Shown here: positions 9,375 through 18,753 of the stretch, one piece after another
Numbering within the stretch: position 1 is the stretch's first letter
How the letters are laid out: each line of letters starts with the position of its first letter
Source: Candidatus Marinamargulisbacteria bacterium
GTDB lineage: Bacteria > Margulisbacteria > Marinamargulisbacteria > UBA817
Assembly (NCBI GenBank): GCA_023262965.1
Contig: JALQXX010000003.1
Coordinates: 1 to 64,000, forward strand
Direction: 5' to 3'
DNA: 64,000 nucleotides
The notes under the pieces: model-generated
Database searches by the model: none
What the model was told of the DNA's origin: nothing
The model's input: only the letters and a program-made list of their open reading frames with translations
Position numbers and translations under genes: made by a program

Positions 9375-10716
9375 GATTGCTCATATAGTCATCAATAAAT
9401 GTGGTGGTCACGTTTCCTTTTATAAATTCAGGATGGTCCAATACCTTTAAATGAAAGGGAATGGTGGTTTTAATGCCATCAATGACAAATTCGTTAAGTG
9501 CCCGTTTGGCCCGTGCAATACAGGCGGTTCGGTCCGGGGCCCATACAATTAATTTGGCCAGTAACGAATCATAGTTGGGGGGGATTTTATACCCCGGATA
9601 GCCATGTGAATCCACACGAATTCCCGGCCCACCCGGCGGTAAAAATAGGTCAATGGTACCTGGCATGGGCATGAAATCCCGGTCCGGGTCCTCTGCATTA
9701 ATCCGAAACTCCATCGTGTGACCGTTACGTCGAATCGCCGATTGCGGCATTTGGCAGCGATCCGTCGCCGCAATTTGGAGCTGCTCTTTAATAAGATCAA
9801 TTCCAGTAAGGCACTCAGTAACCGGATGCTCAACCTGAATACGCGTGTTCATTTCCATAAAATAGTATTCTTGTTTATCGTTCACAATAAATTCCACTGT
9901 TCCCGCACCGCGGTACTGAATTGATTGGGCCGCTTTGATGGCATCATTGGCCATGGATTCGCGTACCGATGCCGATATAAAAGGCGAGGGACTTTCTTCC
10001 AATAATTTTTGATGACGGCGTTGAATGGAGCAATCGCGTTCGAATAAGTGGATACTGTTGCCATGAGGGTCCGATAGCACTTGAATTTCAATATGGCGGG
10101 GATTGGTCACAAATTTTTCGACATACACGGCACCGTTACCAAAAGCGGCGGCGGCTTCCTGAGTTGCGGTGCGAAAGGCCGGTAGCAATTCGGCTTCGGT
10201 ATGCACCACCCGCATCCCTTTTCCCCCGCCCCCTGCCGTTGCTTTAATAATAACCGGGTAGCCAATGCGGTCGATAACCGATTTTAAATCGGCCTCGTTT
10301 TCAATTAATCCGTCCGATCCCGGTACAATCGGAACTCCCGCTTTGGCCATGGTATCCCGCGCTGAATTTTTATCGCCCATCCGCTGAATATTCAGCGGGG
10401 TAGCACCAATAAATACAATATTATGATCCGCGCACATCTGCGAAAACACATGGTTTTCCGCTAAAAACCCATACCCGGGGTGGATGGCTTCGGCACCCGT
10501 TAATTCCGCTGCCGATATAATCGCTTTAATGTTCAAATAACTGTCCTTAGGTGATGGGGGGCCAATGCAAACGGATTCATCCGCCATTTTGACGTGCAAA
10601 CTCATGGCGTCCGCTGATGAAAATACGGCCACCGTTTTAATGGATAATTCCCGGCAAGCCCGAATAACGCGAATGGCAATTTCACCCCGATTGGCTATTA
10701 ATACTTTTTTAAACAT
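9355..10716 (-). CDS. accC: Biotin carboxylase subunit of acetyl-CoA carboxylase
   Basis: Carboxylates the biotin of AccB using ATP and bicarbonate, the first half-reaction of fatty acid synthesis. The biotin-carboxylase N domain (KVLIANRGEIAIRVIRA), the ATP-grasp glycine loop (AGGGGKGMRVV) and the catalytic stretch EMNTRIQVEHPVTE are all present; 453 residues is the usual length. accB, normally adjacent, is not in this window. It lies 14 bases after leuS. Confidence 0.97.
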   Translation of the reverse strand: MFKKVLIANRGEIAIRVIRACRELSIKTVAVFSSADAMSLHVKMADESVCIGPPSPKDSYLNIKAIISAAELTGAEAIHPGYGFLAENHVFSQMCADHNIVFIGATPLNIQRMGDKNSARDTMAKAGVPIVPGSDGLIENEADLKSVIDRIGYPVIIKATAGGGGKGMRVVHTEAELLPAFRTATQEAAAAFGNGAVYVEKFVTNPRHIEIQVLSDPHGNSIHLFERDCSIQRRHQKLLEESPSPFISASVRESMANDAIKAAQSIQYRGAGTVEFIVNDKQEYYFMEMNTRIQVEHPVTECLTGIDLIKEQLQIAATDRCQMPQSAIRRNGHTMEFRINAEDPDRDFMPMPGTIDLFLPPGGPGIRVDSHGYPGYKIPPNYDSLLAKLIVWAPDRTACIARAKRALNEFVIDGIKTTIPFHLKVLDHPEFIKGNVTTTFIDDYMSNHVKTKQ

Positions 10717-10730
10717 ATATACACCTCAAA

Positions 10731-13130
10731 TTAGTTTACTACAAAATTGACCAATCGGTCTTTGACAAAAATGGTTTTTCGAATCGTTTTATTGATTAAG
10801 TGGGGCTGAATAGCTACGGCGTTTCGTGCTAAATCCACAGCCTCTGCTTCGGGTAAATCGGTAGGCACCTGAATATCACCGCGTCGCTTGCCATTAATTT
10901 GAATGACTAACGGATATGAGTCTGCGGTAAGCCATTCATCGCTGTAGGTGGGCCAAGATTGATCGTGAACACTGCCTTCGCCACCCAAATGTGTCCAACA
11001 GGTTTCGGCAATGAAGGGGGCAAAGGGGGCAATCAATCGCGCCATGGTTTGGGCAACCGCAAGGCTACTCCCTATTTTTTGAATCGCATTCACCAGTTCC
11101 ATTAAGGCACTGATGGCGGTATTAAACTGAAACCGCTCAATATCGTGTGTCATTTTTTGAATGGTTTTGTGCAAGGCGCGCTGCAAGTCGGCCGCATCGG
11201 CTGCCTCAACCGGTTTTTGATCCCAATGAACGGTTGCCGTAAAAAAGCGTTTTAAAAATCGAAATGAGCCCTCAACGCCCGTGTCAGACCAATCCAAATC
11301 CCGTTCGACAGGGGCCCCAAATAAAATGAACAGACGGGCTGTATCGGCGCCGTATTCATCAATAATATGCGCCGGATCCACCGTGTTTCCCAGTGATTTG
11401 GACATTTTTGCCCCCTCATACAGCACCATTCCCTGACAAACCAGCCGTTTAAAGGGTTCGGACACCCGACACAACCCCAAATCCCGAAGCACTTTGGTAA
11501 AAAATCGCGCATACAACAAATGCAAACAGGCGTGTTCAATCCCGCCAATATACACATCCACTGGCAAGCACGCATCCACGATAGTGGGATCAAAGGGGGC
11601 ATCCGCATTAGTTGGGTCACTATATCGATAAAAATACCACGATGAATCAAAAAAGGTGTCCATCGTGTCGGTTTCGCGACGGTACCGCCGACCATCCCGG
11701 ATCACATAACCAAAATCTTCGGATTTCTCAAGGGGGTTGCCCACACCATCAAACACACAATCGGTGGGTAATGTCACGGGCAAATCCCCATCGTCTACTG
11801 CCTGAGGGGTACCCTGTTCATCATAGAGTATGGGGATCGGTGTGCCCCAATACCGTTGTCGTGAAATTAGCCAGTCGCGCAATCGATAATACGGTTTAAT
11901 GGTTCCCTTCCCCGATGATACCAGGGTCTGACTAATGGCCGTTTTTGCCGCATCCGTGGTCAAGCCATTGAAGGCCCCCGATTGCACCAAAATACCCGGT
12001 CCGGTATAGGCCGAGGCCGCTGTGTGCGGGGTGTCGGGATCCTGAATCACCGGAATAATAGGTAAATCATACGCTGTGGCAAAGGCGTAATCCCGATCAT
12101 CATGCGCAGGCACTCCCATAACAGCACCCGTTCCGTAATCCATTAATACATAATTCGCAATCCACAAAGGCACCGATTCACCGGTAATGGGATGAGCCAG
12201 GCGCAAACCGGTATCGATACCGGTTTTGGGGGTTGAGGCATCGCCCCGTTCCGATAACGGTTCGGCCAGAACCGACTGAATATAGGCCATGCAGGCCTCA
12301 CGGTTGGGGGACTTGGTCAAATAGGTCATCACAAACGGATGCTCGGGGGCCACAGCGACATACGATACCCCCATTAAGGTATCGGGACGGGTGGTGAATA
12401 CCGCGGTGGTTTCGGCGTCAGGATCAAACAAGGGCGTAAAATACACGGTTGTTCCCTCGGATTTTCCAATCCATTGCCGTTGCATATTTTTAACCCGATC
12501 GGGCCATTCGGTGAGTGTGTCCAAATCCCGCAGTAGTTCCTCGGCATAATCGGTAATGCGAATATACCACTGATCAATGTATTTTTGCTCGACAGGAGCG
12601 CCTGACCGCCAGCCTTTCCCGTCAATGACCTGCTCATTGGCCAATACGGTTTGATCAACCGGATCCCAATTAACATACCCGCTTTTGCGGTACACCAATC
12701 CTTTTTCATAGAATTTTTTAAAAAGCCATTGATTCCAGTGGTAGTACGATGGGCGGGATGTGGACACTTCGCGCCACCAATCGTAGCCCAAGCCCAATCG
12801 CTGCAGTTGATTGCGCATGTGGGCGATGTTTTTTTCGGTCCATTCGAGGGGATTGATGCCGTGGGTAATTGCGGCATTTTCAGCGGGAAGACCAAAGCTA
12901 TCAAATCCAATGGGGTGAATCACATCAAAGCCGGCCATGCGATAATAACGCGCTTGAACATCCCCAATGGTGTAATTGCGTACATGCCCCATGTGTAAGT
13001 GCCCCGAGGGGTACGGAAACATTTCTAAAATATATTTTTTAGGGGCATTATCCCGAGAAGGCAGGGGTAGTGTCGCCCATTTTTCAAGAATTTTTGGCTC
13101 AGTAGTCAAGGGCGAATACGTCACAGTCAT
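10731..13130 (-). CDS. leuS: Leucyl-tRNA synthetase
   Basis: Class I aminoacyl-tRNA synthetase charging tRNA-Leu. The HIGH-type motif is [14 protein letters not shown], the KMSKS-type motif is [14 protein letters not shown], and an editing (CP1) domain with a [15 protein letters not shown] motif lies between them. At 799 residues it is a compact bacterial form, with a C-terminal domain ([13 protein letters not shown]) intact. It is the first gene of a five-gene minus-strand group and is divergent from rpsO. Confidence 0.98.
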   Translation of the reverse strand: MTVTYSPLTTEPKILEKWATLPLPSRDNAPKKYILEMFPYPSGHLHMGHVRNYTIGDVQARYYRMAGFDVIHPIGFDSFGLPAENAAITHGINPLEWTEKNIAHMRNQLQRLGLGYDWWREVSTSRPSYYHWNQWLFKKFYEKGLVYRKSGYVNWDPVDQTVLANEQVIDGKGWRSGAPVEQKYIDQWYIRITDYAEELLRDLDTLTEWPDRVKNMQRQWIGKSEGTTVYFTPLFDPDAETTAVFTTRPDTLMGVSYVAVAPEHPFVMTYLTKSPNREACMAYIQSVLAEPLSERGDASTPKTGIDTGLRLAHPITGESVPLWIANYVLMDYGTGAVMGVPAHDDRDYAFATAYDLPIIPVIQDPDTPHTAASAYTGPGILVQSGAFNGLTTDAAKTAISQTLVSSGKGTIKPYYRLRDWLISRQRYWGTPIPILYDEQGTPQAVDDGDLPVTLPTDCVFDGVGNPLEKSEDFGYVIRDGRRYRRETDTMDTFFDSSWYFYRYSDPTNADAPFDPTIVDACLPVDVYIGGIEHACLHLLYARFFTKVLRDLGLCRVSEPFKRLVCQGMVLYEGAKMSKSLGNTVDPAHIIDEYGADTARLFILFGAPVERDLDWSDTGVEGSFRFLKRFFTATVHWDQKPVEAADAADLQRALHKTIQKMTHDIERFQFNTAISALMELVNAIQKIGSSLAVAQTMARLIAPFAPFIAETCWTHLGGEGSVHDQSWPTYSDEWLTADSYPLVIQINGKRRGDIQVPTDLPEAEAVDLARNAVAIQPHLINKTIRKTIFVKDRLVNFVVN

Positions 13131-13219
13131 GATGGGTATAATAACGCAAAATGAGGTGAAACACCATGCATTATTCCGGAATGTCCGTAAGGGTATGCGG
13201 TGGATTCAAAAAACATCGG

Positions 13220-13249
13220 TTGGTAAGACGTTGCTCGCTATGGTAATAT
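13220..13249 (+). promoter_or_regulatory. Predicted promoter of rpsO-pnp
   Basis: TTGGTA (13220-13225), 18-base spacer, TAATAT (13244-13249), then AGGAGG (13262-13267) and the rpsO ATG. Upstream lies a 10-bp palindrome, ATTCCGGAAT (13173-13182), in the leuS/rpsO divergent region. Confidence 0.6.
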
Positions 13250-13272
13250 ATAAAAAAAAACAGGAGGATACT

Positions 13273-13566
13273 ATGTCAAACGTATTGCAAGAAGAAAGTT
13301 TGAAAAATAATAAATCAACAATTATTGGTGAATTTAAAATTCATGAAACAGATACGGGCTCATCCCAAGTCCAAATTGCTATTTTAACCAAGCGAATTAA
13401 CGATTTGGTGTCGCATTTGAAGGCGCATAAAAAAGACAATCACTCGCGCCGAGGGCTATTGAATCTGGTCAGTCGTCGTCGTCGGTTATTAACGTACTTA
13501 AGGCGTCACAATTATGATGAGTATATTCGGGTATCCAAGGAATTGGATTTAAAAATAGCCACATAA
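13273..13566 (+). CDS. rpsO: 30S ribosomal protein S15
   Basis: Ribosomal protein uS15, 97 residues from the ATG after AGGAGG. The core [19 protein letters not shown] and the [20 protein letters not shown] block are diagnostic. A short N-terminal extension ([15 protein letters not shown]) precedes the core. A longer reading frame upstream runs through the promoter and into leuS on the other strand and should be ignored. The pairing with pnp is the classic rpsO-pnp arrangement, where pnp autoregulation is known in enterobacteria. Confidence 0.96.
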   Translation: MSNVLQEESLKNNKSTIIGEFKIHETDTGSSQVQIAILTKRINDLVSHLKAHKKDNHSRRGLLNLVSRRRRLLTYLRRHNYDEYIRVSKELDLKIAT

Positions 13567-13590
13567 ATAACGCGTTAAGGAATATTAAGA

Positions 13591-15666
13591 ATGTATGAAG
13601 TAAAACAAACAATAGCGGGGCGAGACATTATATTGCAAACGGGGGTTATGGCGCGCCAAGCGAATGGGGCGGTTGTATTACGGTGTGGGGAAACCGTTTT
13701 ATTAGCAACAGCAACCATGTCCAAAACCCCCCGTCCGGATGCGGACTTTTTTCCATTGACCGTGGAATTTGTTGAGAAATATTATGCGGTTGGCAAGTTT
13801 GCCGGTGGCTACATTAAGCGTGAGGCACGTCCGTCTAAAAACGCAACGCTTATGTCTCGGTTAATTGACCGACCCTTGCGCCCTTGTTTTCCCAAAGGGT
13901 TTTATCATGATGTGCAAATTATTGTGACGTTGTTATCAATGGATGATGGGTTTCCGATTGATCATCTGGCTATTATTGCGGCTTCAGCGGCATTAGCGGT
14001 ATCGAATATTCCCTGCAATGCCCTAATTGGCGCGGCCTTGGTGGGTGATGTGGCGGGTTCGTTAACGGTTAATCCAACGGTAGAGGCCATGTCGGATTCA
14101 TCCTTACACATGGTTATTGCGGGTACAAAAGATGCGGTGCTCATGATTGAGTCGGGGGCAAATGAGGTATCGGAAGAGCGTATCATTGATGCAATTGAGT
14201 GTGGTCATGACGGCATTAAGGCCAGCATTGATTTGCAGCAGGCATTGGTGAATCAGGTGTCTCCAACCAAATACGTGTTGCCTGAACCCGCTGATCACGG
14301 GGATTTGAATCAAAAAATAACCGATTTTTTGGGCACGCGTATTGCGGATAATCTGAAAAGTGGCAACAAGCATGTTATTGAACAATTTTTGTTGGACTGC
14401 GAGGAATCGGTTATGGCCGCGTTTTCCATAGCGGACGATGATGACCACAACGCGGTTGTTGCCCAGGTATTTCAGGGTATAAAAAAATCCCAAATTCGCC
14501 AATCAATTATTGAACAAAAAATTCGTCCGGATGGGCGAAAAACCACCGATATTCGCGACATCACCATTGCCTTGGATGTATTGCCTGCCGTCCATGGATC
14601 CAGTTTATTTACCCGTGGGGAAACCCAAAGCTTGGGTATTGTGACATTGGGAACCGATGGAGACGAGCAAAACTCCGATGTGTTTGGTGAACAGGTATCG
14701 GAATCCTTTTATTTTCACTACAATTTCCCCCCATTTTCGGTGGGAGAGTGTGGATTTTTGCGAACCGGTCGGCGTGAATTGGGGCATGGTGAGTTGGCGC
14801 AACGGGCGTTGGCCCCAATGATTCCTTCACGGGAGACGTTTCCGTATGTGATTCGATTGGTATCGGAGATACTGGAATCCAACGGCTCCTCCTCAATGGC
14901 TTCGGTGTGTTCCGGTAGTCTGTGTTTAATGGCCAGTGGTGTCCCCATTAAGGCCCCGGTATCGGGTATTGCAATGGGACTATTAATGGATGATGCCGGT
15001 AATTACACCATTTTGTCCGATATTCAAGGATTGGAAGACCACTACGGGGATATGGACTTCAAAGTGGCGGGTACTGCCGACGGAATTACGGCGTTGCAGT
15101 TGGATATAAAAATTGAAGGATTGTCCCGAGATATTTTGGTGGATGCTTTAGCCCAGGCCAAAGAGGGGCGTCATCATATTTTGAATAAAATGAATCAGGT
15201 GTTGGCAGCACCGCGTGCGACACTTACGGATCGTGCCCCGAAAGTAGAAACCATTTATATTAAACCCGATAAAGTGGGTATGTTAATTGGCCCGGGCGGT
15301 AAGCAAATTCGAAAAATTGAAGAAGATACCAAGGCGGTTGTGTACGTGGTAGATGGCGACAAAGGCGAGGTGAGTATTGCCGGTAAAAACGGTGATATTA
15401 TTGCTCATGCCCGTCGCATTATTCTGGAATTGCTTAAAGATGTTGAAAAAGGGGAGGTGTACAATGGTCGTGTGGTGAAAATCATGAATTTTGGTGCCTT
15501 TGTGGAATTATTGCCTGGAAAAGAGGCGTTGTTGCACATTTCCAAAATTGCAGAAGAGCGTGTTAATAAAGTCGAAGATTACTTTCGTGTAGGGGATCCG
15601 GTGAAGGTGAAAGTATTGGAGATTGATCGGCAAGGTCGCGTCAACGTCACTCGCGTACTGGACTAG
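13591..15666 (+). CDS. pnp: Polyribonucleotide nucleotidyltransferase (PNPase)
   Basis: Phosphorolytic 3'-5' exoribonuclease of mRNA turnover. Two RNase PH-like domains are visible (the first opens EVKQTIAGRDIILQTG; the second carries RPDGRKTTDIRDI and FTRGETQSLG), followed by a KH domain (KVGMLIGPGGKQIRKIEE) and an S1 domain (GEVYNGRVVKIMNFGAFVE). 691 residues is normal. It follows rpsO by 24 bases, and an M16 peptidase follows it by three. Confidence 0.98.
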   Translation: MYEVKQTIAGRDIILQTGVMARQANGAVVLRCGETVLLATATMSKTPRPDADFFPLTVEFVEKYYAVGKFAGGYIKREARPSKNATLMSRLIDRPLRPCFPKGFYHDVQIIVTLLSMDDGFPIDHLAIIAASAALAVSNIPCNALIGAALVGDVAGSLTVNPTVEAMSDSSLHMVIAGTKDAVLMIESGANEVSEERIIDAIECGHDGIKASIDLQQALVNQVSPTKYVLPEPADHGDLNQKITDFLGTRIADNLKSGNKHVIEQFLLDCEESVMAAFSIADDDDHNAVVAQVFQGIKKSQIRQSIIEQKIRPDGRKTTDIRDITIALDVLPAVHGSSLFTRGETQSLGIVTLGTDGDEQNSDVFGEQVSESFYFHYNFPPFSVGECGFLRTGRRELGHGELAQRALAPMIPSRETFPYVIRLVSEILESNGSSSMASVCSGSLCLMASGVPIKAPVSGIAMGLLMDDAGNYTILSDIQGLEDHYGDMDFKVAGTADGITALQLDIKIEGLSRDILVDALAQAKEGRHHILNKMNQVLAAPRATLTDRAPKVETIYIKPDKVGMLIGPGGKQIRKIEEDTKAVVYVVDGDKGEVSIAGKNGDIIAHARRIILELLKDVEKGEVYNGRVVKIMNFGAFVELLPGKEALLHISKIAEERVNKVEDYFRVGDPVKVKVLEIDRQGRVNVTRVLD

Positions 15667-15669
15667 GGC

Positions 15670-16923
15670 ATGTCCCCGGTCCAGCCCACCCATTTTTGCC
15701 ACGGGGGTATTGATACCCTTGTGGCGCCGTTGCCATCGGCAGCATCGGTAACGGTATCGGTGTTTTTGGATGTGGGGTTGGTAGATGAGCCAACCCATGT
15801 GGGGGGGATCTCCCATTTTTTGGAGCACATGTGTTTTCGGGGGACGCATAAACGATCGGCTTACGAAATTACCAAGGCGGTGGATGATTTGGGGGGGTAT
15901 GTGAATGCTTACACCACCAAGGAACTCACGTGCTATTACATTACCGTGTTGCCAGAGTCCCTGCCGGAAGGGGTGGCGATTTTATTCGATGCGGTATTTG
16001 ATTCGGTGCATGATGCCGCGAGTGTGGCCCTAGAAAAAGGTATCATTACCGAAGAAATTCATATGTACGATGATACCCCTGATGAAAAGATTATGGATGT
16101 ATTGCAGGCCGATATGTTTCCCGATCATTATTTGGGGCGGCCTATTTTGGGAACCGCAGAGACGGTTGCGGCCTGTACATCGGATGCGATTAAGCAGCAT
16201 TATGCCCATTATTTTGTGCCTGGGCGGATTAAATGTGTGGTAGCGGGGGCTTTTCACCAGCCACTGACGCAGGTGATGGATATCATCAAATCCGCTCAAG
16301 ATCGTATTTTATCCCGTTGCAGGACAGCCATTGATCCGGTAGTGAGGCTAACCGCGCCAAAAGGCAATTTGCGGCGACATGTTGAAAAAGATTTGGAACA
16401 GATGCATACCGCTTATGGATTTAAGGGCGCCGCGTATCGGGATCCCAATGCCTATGCGGTGACTATGTTGGCCACGTTATTGGGGGGGTCTATGAGTTCG
16501 CGGTTGTTTCAGTCCGTGCGTGAAACCAAGGGCTTAGCCTATGCTATTTATTGTTCTGCAACGCGGTATAAGACAACGGGGTCGGTGATTATTTATGCCG
16601 GGACCTCGGTGGCCAATGTGGCGCAGGCCGAAGCATGCATTGACCATGAATTGGATCGATTATGCCAACATGGTATCGATGATGATGAATTTAACCGCAC
16701 GTATTGCCAACTAAAAGGCCAAACCATTATTCAAATGGAGGGGTCGTCCGCATGGGCAAATTGGTTGGGACGCCAGTTAATCTATCAAACCAATATGCGA
16801 ACGATGGATGATCTCCAAACCGCTTTGCGGGGCATTCAAAAATCGACTGTGGAGTCATTGGCCCGTGATATGTTCGGTTCATCAGCGGGTATTCGGGTGT
16901 CGCTGGGGCCCTCTCGTCCGTAA
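15670..16923 (+). CDS. M16 family zinc metallopeptidase
   Basis: Processing-peptidase-like (pitrilysin/insulinase clan) protease. The inverted zinc motif HFLEH (HxxEH, residues 49-53) and the downstream ligand region EKGIITEEIHMYDD are intact, so it should be the catalytic subunit rather than an inactive partner. 417 residues equals two homologous halves, as in bacterial single-subunit forms. No signal peptide is visible. The pnp-M16 order recalls Bacillus pnpA-ymxG. Substrate unknown. Confidence 0.92.
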   Translation: MSPVQPTHFCHGGIDTLVAPLPSAASVTVSVFLDVGLVDEPTHVGGISHFLEHMCFRGTHKRSAYEITKAVDDLGGYVNAYTTKELTCYYITVLPESLPEGVAILFDAVFDSVHDAASVALEKGIITEEIHMYDDTPDEKIMDVLQADMFPDHYLGRPILGTAETVAACTSDAIKQHYAHYFVPGRIKCVVAGAFHQPLTQVMDIIKSAQDRILSRCRTAIDPVVRLTAPKGNLRRHVEKDLEQMHTAYGFKGAAYRDPNAYAVTMLATLLGGSMSSRLFQSVRETKGLAYAIYCSATRYKTTGSVIIYAGTSVANVAQAEACIDHELDRLCQHGIDDDEFNRTYCQLKGQTIIQMEGSSAWANWLGRQLIYQTNMRTMDDLQTALRGIQKSTVESLARDMFGSSAGIRVSLGPSRP

Positions 16924-16939
16924 AACCGGCAGCGGGGGT

Positions 16940-16968
16940 TTGTTTTTCACGTGAATTTCGATTATTAT
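16940..16968 (+). promoter_or_regulatory. Predicted promoter with palindromic operator in the spacer
   Basis: TTGTTT (16940-16945), 17-base spacer, TATTAT (16963-16968). The spacer begins with the perfect 10-bp palindrome TTCACGTGAA (16946-16955), well placed for a repressor. The ATG of the next gene is at 16976, only eight bases after the -10, so the message would be leaderless. Confidence 0.55.
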
Positions 16969-16975
16969 TACCCGT

Positions 16976-17227
16976 ATGGAAGCGGATAAACCAACATCGG
17001 ATGAGCAATTTATTTCAGATATTAAGCAAAGTATTCAGAATACAACCTTTCGGGCATCGGATAAAGTCATCAAGTCGGCCTATGCGTATTTGGTGAAAAA
17101 CAAGTGTTTCAATCCCGATAAGGATGACGTTGTTAAAGCATTTTTTCTAAAAAAAATACCCAGTGTATTGGCTGTGGAGGTATCAAAGGAATTGAATGGT
17201 GTGTTGGGATTGAATTTGGATATTTAA
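16976..17227 (+). CDS. Small hypothetical protein
   Basis: An 83-residue soluble, lysine-rich and probably helical protein with no signal peptide or membrane segment; no family recognised. The start is set by the ATG eight bases past a good -10 element, with no Shine-Dalgarno, implying leaderless translation. A palindrome in the promoter spacer suggests it is repressible. It precedes nrdB, which has its own promoter. Confidence 0.6.
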   Translation: MEADKPTSDEQFISDIKQSIQNTTFRASDKVIKSAYAYLVKNKCFNPDKDDVVKAFFLKKIPSVLAVEVSKELNGVLGLNLDI

Positions 17228-17262
17228 CCCATATAGGCATCAACAGATTGGCAAAAAAAATC

Positions 17263-17291
17263 TTGAAATGAAGGCTGTTGCTCGGTATAGT
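17263..17291 (+). promoter_or_regulatory. Predicted promoter of nrdB
   Basis: TTGAAA (17263-17268), exact 17-base spacer, TATAGT (17286-17291). The resulting leader is about 88 bases long, unusual here because neighbouring promoters give almost no leader. Confidence 0.65.
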
Positions 17292-17350
17292 TAGTGTATG
17301 AGTACAGTTCTTGTGGTCGTTTGTGTGTGGGCGTACCATGGGTTTGGATC

Positions 17351-17364
17351 ATAGTGATCACTAT
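17351..17364. promoter_or_regulatory. 14-bp perfect palindrome in the nrdB leader
   Basis: ATAGTGATCACTAT is a perfect palindrome, 22 bases before the nrdB ATG and just before the AAGGAG ribosome-binding site (about 17370). It could be a repressor operator. It does not match the usual NrdR-box pattern closely and is single rather than paired. Confidence 0.45.
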
Positions 17365-17385
17365 AGCGTAAGGAGCGTGGTATAA

Positions 17386-18450
17386 ATGCCAGTCGGTAAT
17401 AAAATGTTTCAAGGTGAGTTTAGTGAGGTGGCTGAAATGTCCAATCAGCACATTATCAATAAGCGTCGCATTATTAATGGGTATGATGATGGATTGCTTC
17501 AGGCATCCCCGTTGAAGCACCCCTGGGCCCGGGATATTTTTAAGGGCATGCAAAAAAATAACTGGGTAGCTGAAGAGATATCGTTTCAAAAAGATAAAGA
17601 GCAATGGGAGGGGAATGCCTTAACAGGACAGGAGCGGGAGTGTTTTTTGCGTGCCCTGGCCTTTGCCTCCAATTTGGATGGCTTATTGGTCAATTCTTTG
17701 TCGGAGGTTATCAAGCCGCACATTACATCGCCGGAAGTGGTATTGGCGATTGCGCGGCAAATTTACGAAGAGTGTTTGCATGTGGATAGTTATTCATGCA
17801 TGGTTGAGGCGGTCGGCTTGGATCCGGAGTTGGTGTATGGCTTATACCGCAAAGACAAGCATTTGTTTTACAAAAATAAGCGTGTGTTGGAGTCCATGTA
17901 TCGGATTAATCGTCCTGATTTTTCCACCAAATCCCTAGAAGGCGCTCAGGAGTTTGTTGAGGCCTGTTCCACCAACTTGATTTTTGAGGGCATCTTCTTT
18001 TTTAGTGCCTTCTTGGTGTTTTACAACTTTGGTCGCCACAACAAAATGCCGGGCAGTAAAGAGATGATTCAATTCATTAATCGAGACGAGGATTTGCATG
18101 TTCGATTGTTTGTGAACATTATCAATACCATTAGACAGGAGCAGCCGGAGGTGTGGACAGCGCCCTTGCAGGCGCAGATTCGCCGCAATATTCTGGATGC
18201 GGTGGATATGGAGATTGAATGGGGTATTTCCTGTATTGGGGATGGCATTTTGGGCATTACACCCGTTATGTTAACCGACTATATTCGCTTTATTGGGGAC
18301 ATGCGTTTGTCAGCAATTGGGTTGGAGCCGGCGTTTAATGTCAGCAATCCCTTTCCATGGTTGGATGAATTTACTCAGAACAATATGATTGAAACGAACT
18401 TTTTTGAAGGGACGGTCCGTGAATACCAATCCGGCAGCTTGGAATGGTAA
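17386..18450 (+). CDS. nrdB: Ribonucleotide reductase, class I beta subunit
   Basis: Makes and holds the metal-radical cofactor for class I ribonucleotide reduction. The six metal ligands are recognisable: D98 (SNLDGL), E129 and H132 (ECLH), E in NLIFEGIFFF, and E and H in RDEDLH. Y136 (HVDSYSCM) occupies the radical tyrosine position, so this looks like the tyrosyl-radical type rather than the Phe-substituted class Ic. 354 residues is normal. The partner nrdA is not in this window. The start follows TAAGGAG at a 10-base spacing. Confidence 0.95.
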   Translation: MPVGNKMFQGEFSEVAEMSNQHIINKRRIINGYDDGLLQASPLKHPWARDIFKGMQKNNWVAEEISFQKDKEQWEGNALTGQERECFLRALAFASNLDGLLVNSLSEVIKPHITSPEVVLAIARQIYEECLHVDSYSCMVEAVGLDPELVYGLYRKDKHLFYKNKRVLESMYRINRPDFSTKSLEGAQEFVEACSTNLIFEGIFFFSAFLVFYNFGRHNKMPGSKEMIQFINRDEDLHVRLFVNIINTIRQEQPEVWTAPLQAQIRRNILDAVDMEIEWGISCIGDGILGITPVMLTDYIRFIGDMRLSAIGLEPAFNVSNPFPWLDEFTQNNMIETNFFEGTVREYQSGSLEW

Positions 18451-18454
18451 AGTG

Positions 18455-18483
18455 TTGAAACCAACTTTCAAAAGTGGTACCAT
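18455..18483 (+). promoter_or_regulatory. Predicted promoter of the 69-residue gene
   Basis: TTGAAA (18455-18460), 17-base spacer, TACCAT (18478-18483), then a GGAGG ribosome-binding site before the ATG at 18510. The TACCAT -10 is the same as at lysC. Confidence 0.55.
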
Positions 18484-18509
18484 AAATTCTACAATTACTG
18501 GAGGTAAAT

Positions 18510-18719
18510 ATGGCAGTCGTATTTTATAATGTGCGAAAGCGAAAGCGCGTATCGATTGATGAATCGGAGCTTAGCAAGTGTACATATCCTCGTGAAACCA
18601 GCAAGGGACTCCAGTTACGCTATGCGTTTAAAGCACACGACAATGATGGAATGAGCTTAACAAAGTTTGTAACCAAAGAACATTACGATAGTGTGGATGC
18701 CCCCATTGTAGATCGGTGA
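18510..18719 (+). CDS. Small basic hypothetical protein
   Basis: A 69-residue protein with a strongly basic N-terminus (NVRKRKRVSIDE) and no membrane segment. It has a canonical promoter and a GGAGG ribosome-binding site, which argues that it is a real gene. No domain recognised; a nucleic-acid-binding role would be a guess from charge alone. It sits between nrdB and lpxC. Confidence 0.6.
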   Translation: MAVVFYNVRKRKRVSIDESELSKCTYPRETSKGLQLRYAFKAHDNDGMSLTKFVTKEHYDSVDAPIVDR

Positions 18720-18753
18720 TATCTAAGGTGGGGACGATATTCTGTATGCTTGT

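Noticed and set aside
12976-13272. Longer N-terminal reading of rpsO into leuS
   Set aside because: It crosses the promoter and the AGGAGG site; S15 conserved sequence begins only after 13273.
17351-17364. NrdR box
   Set aside because: The palindrome lacks the usual NrdR-box sequence and the typical pair of boxes; kept only as an unnamed operator candidate.
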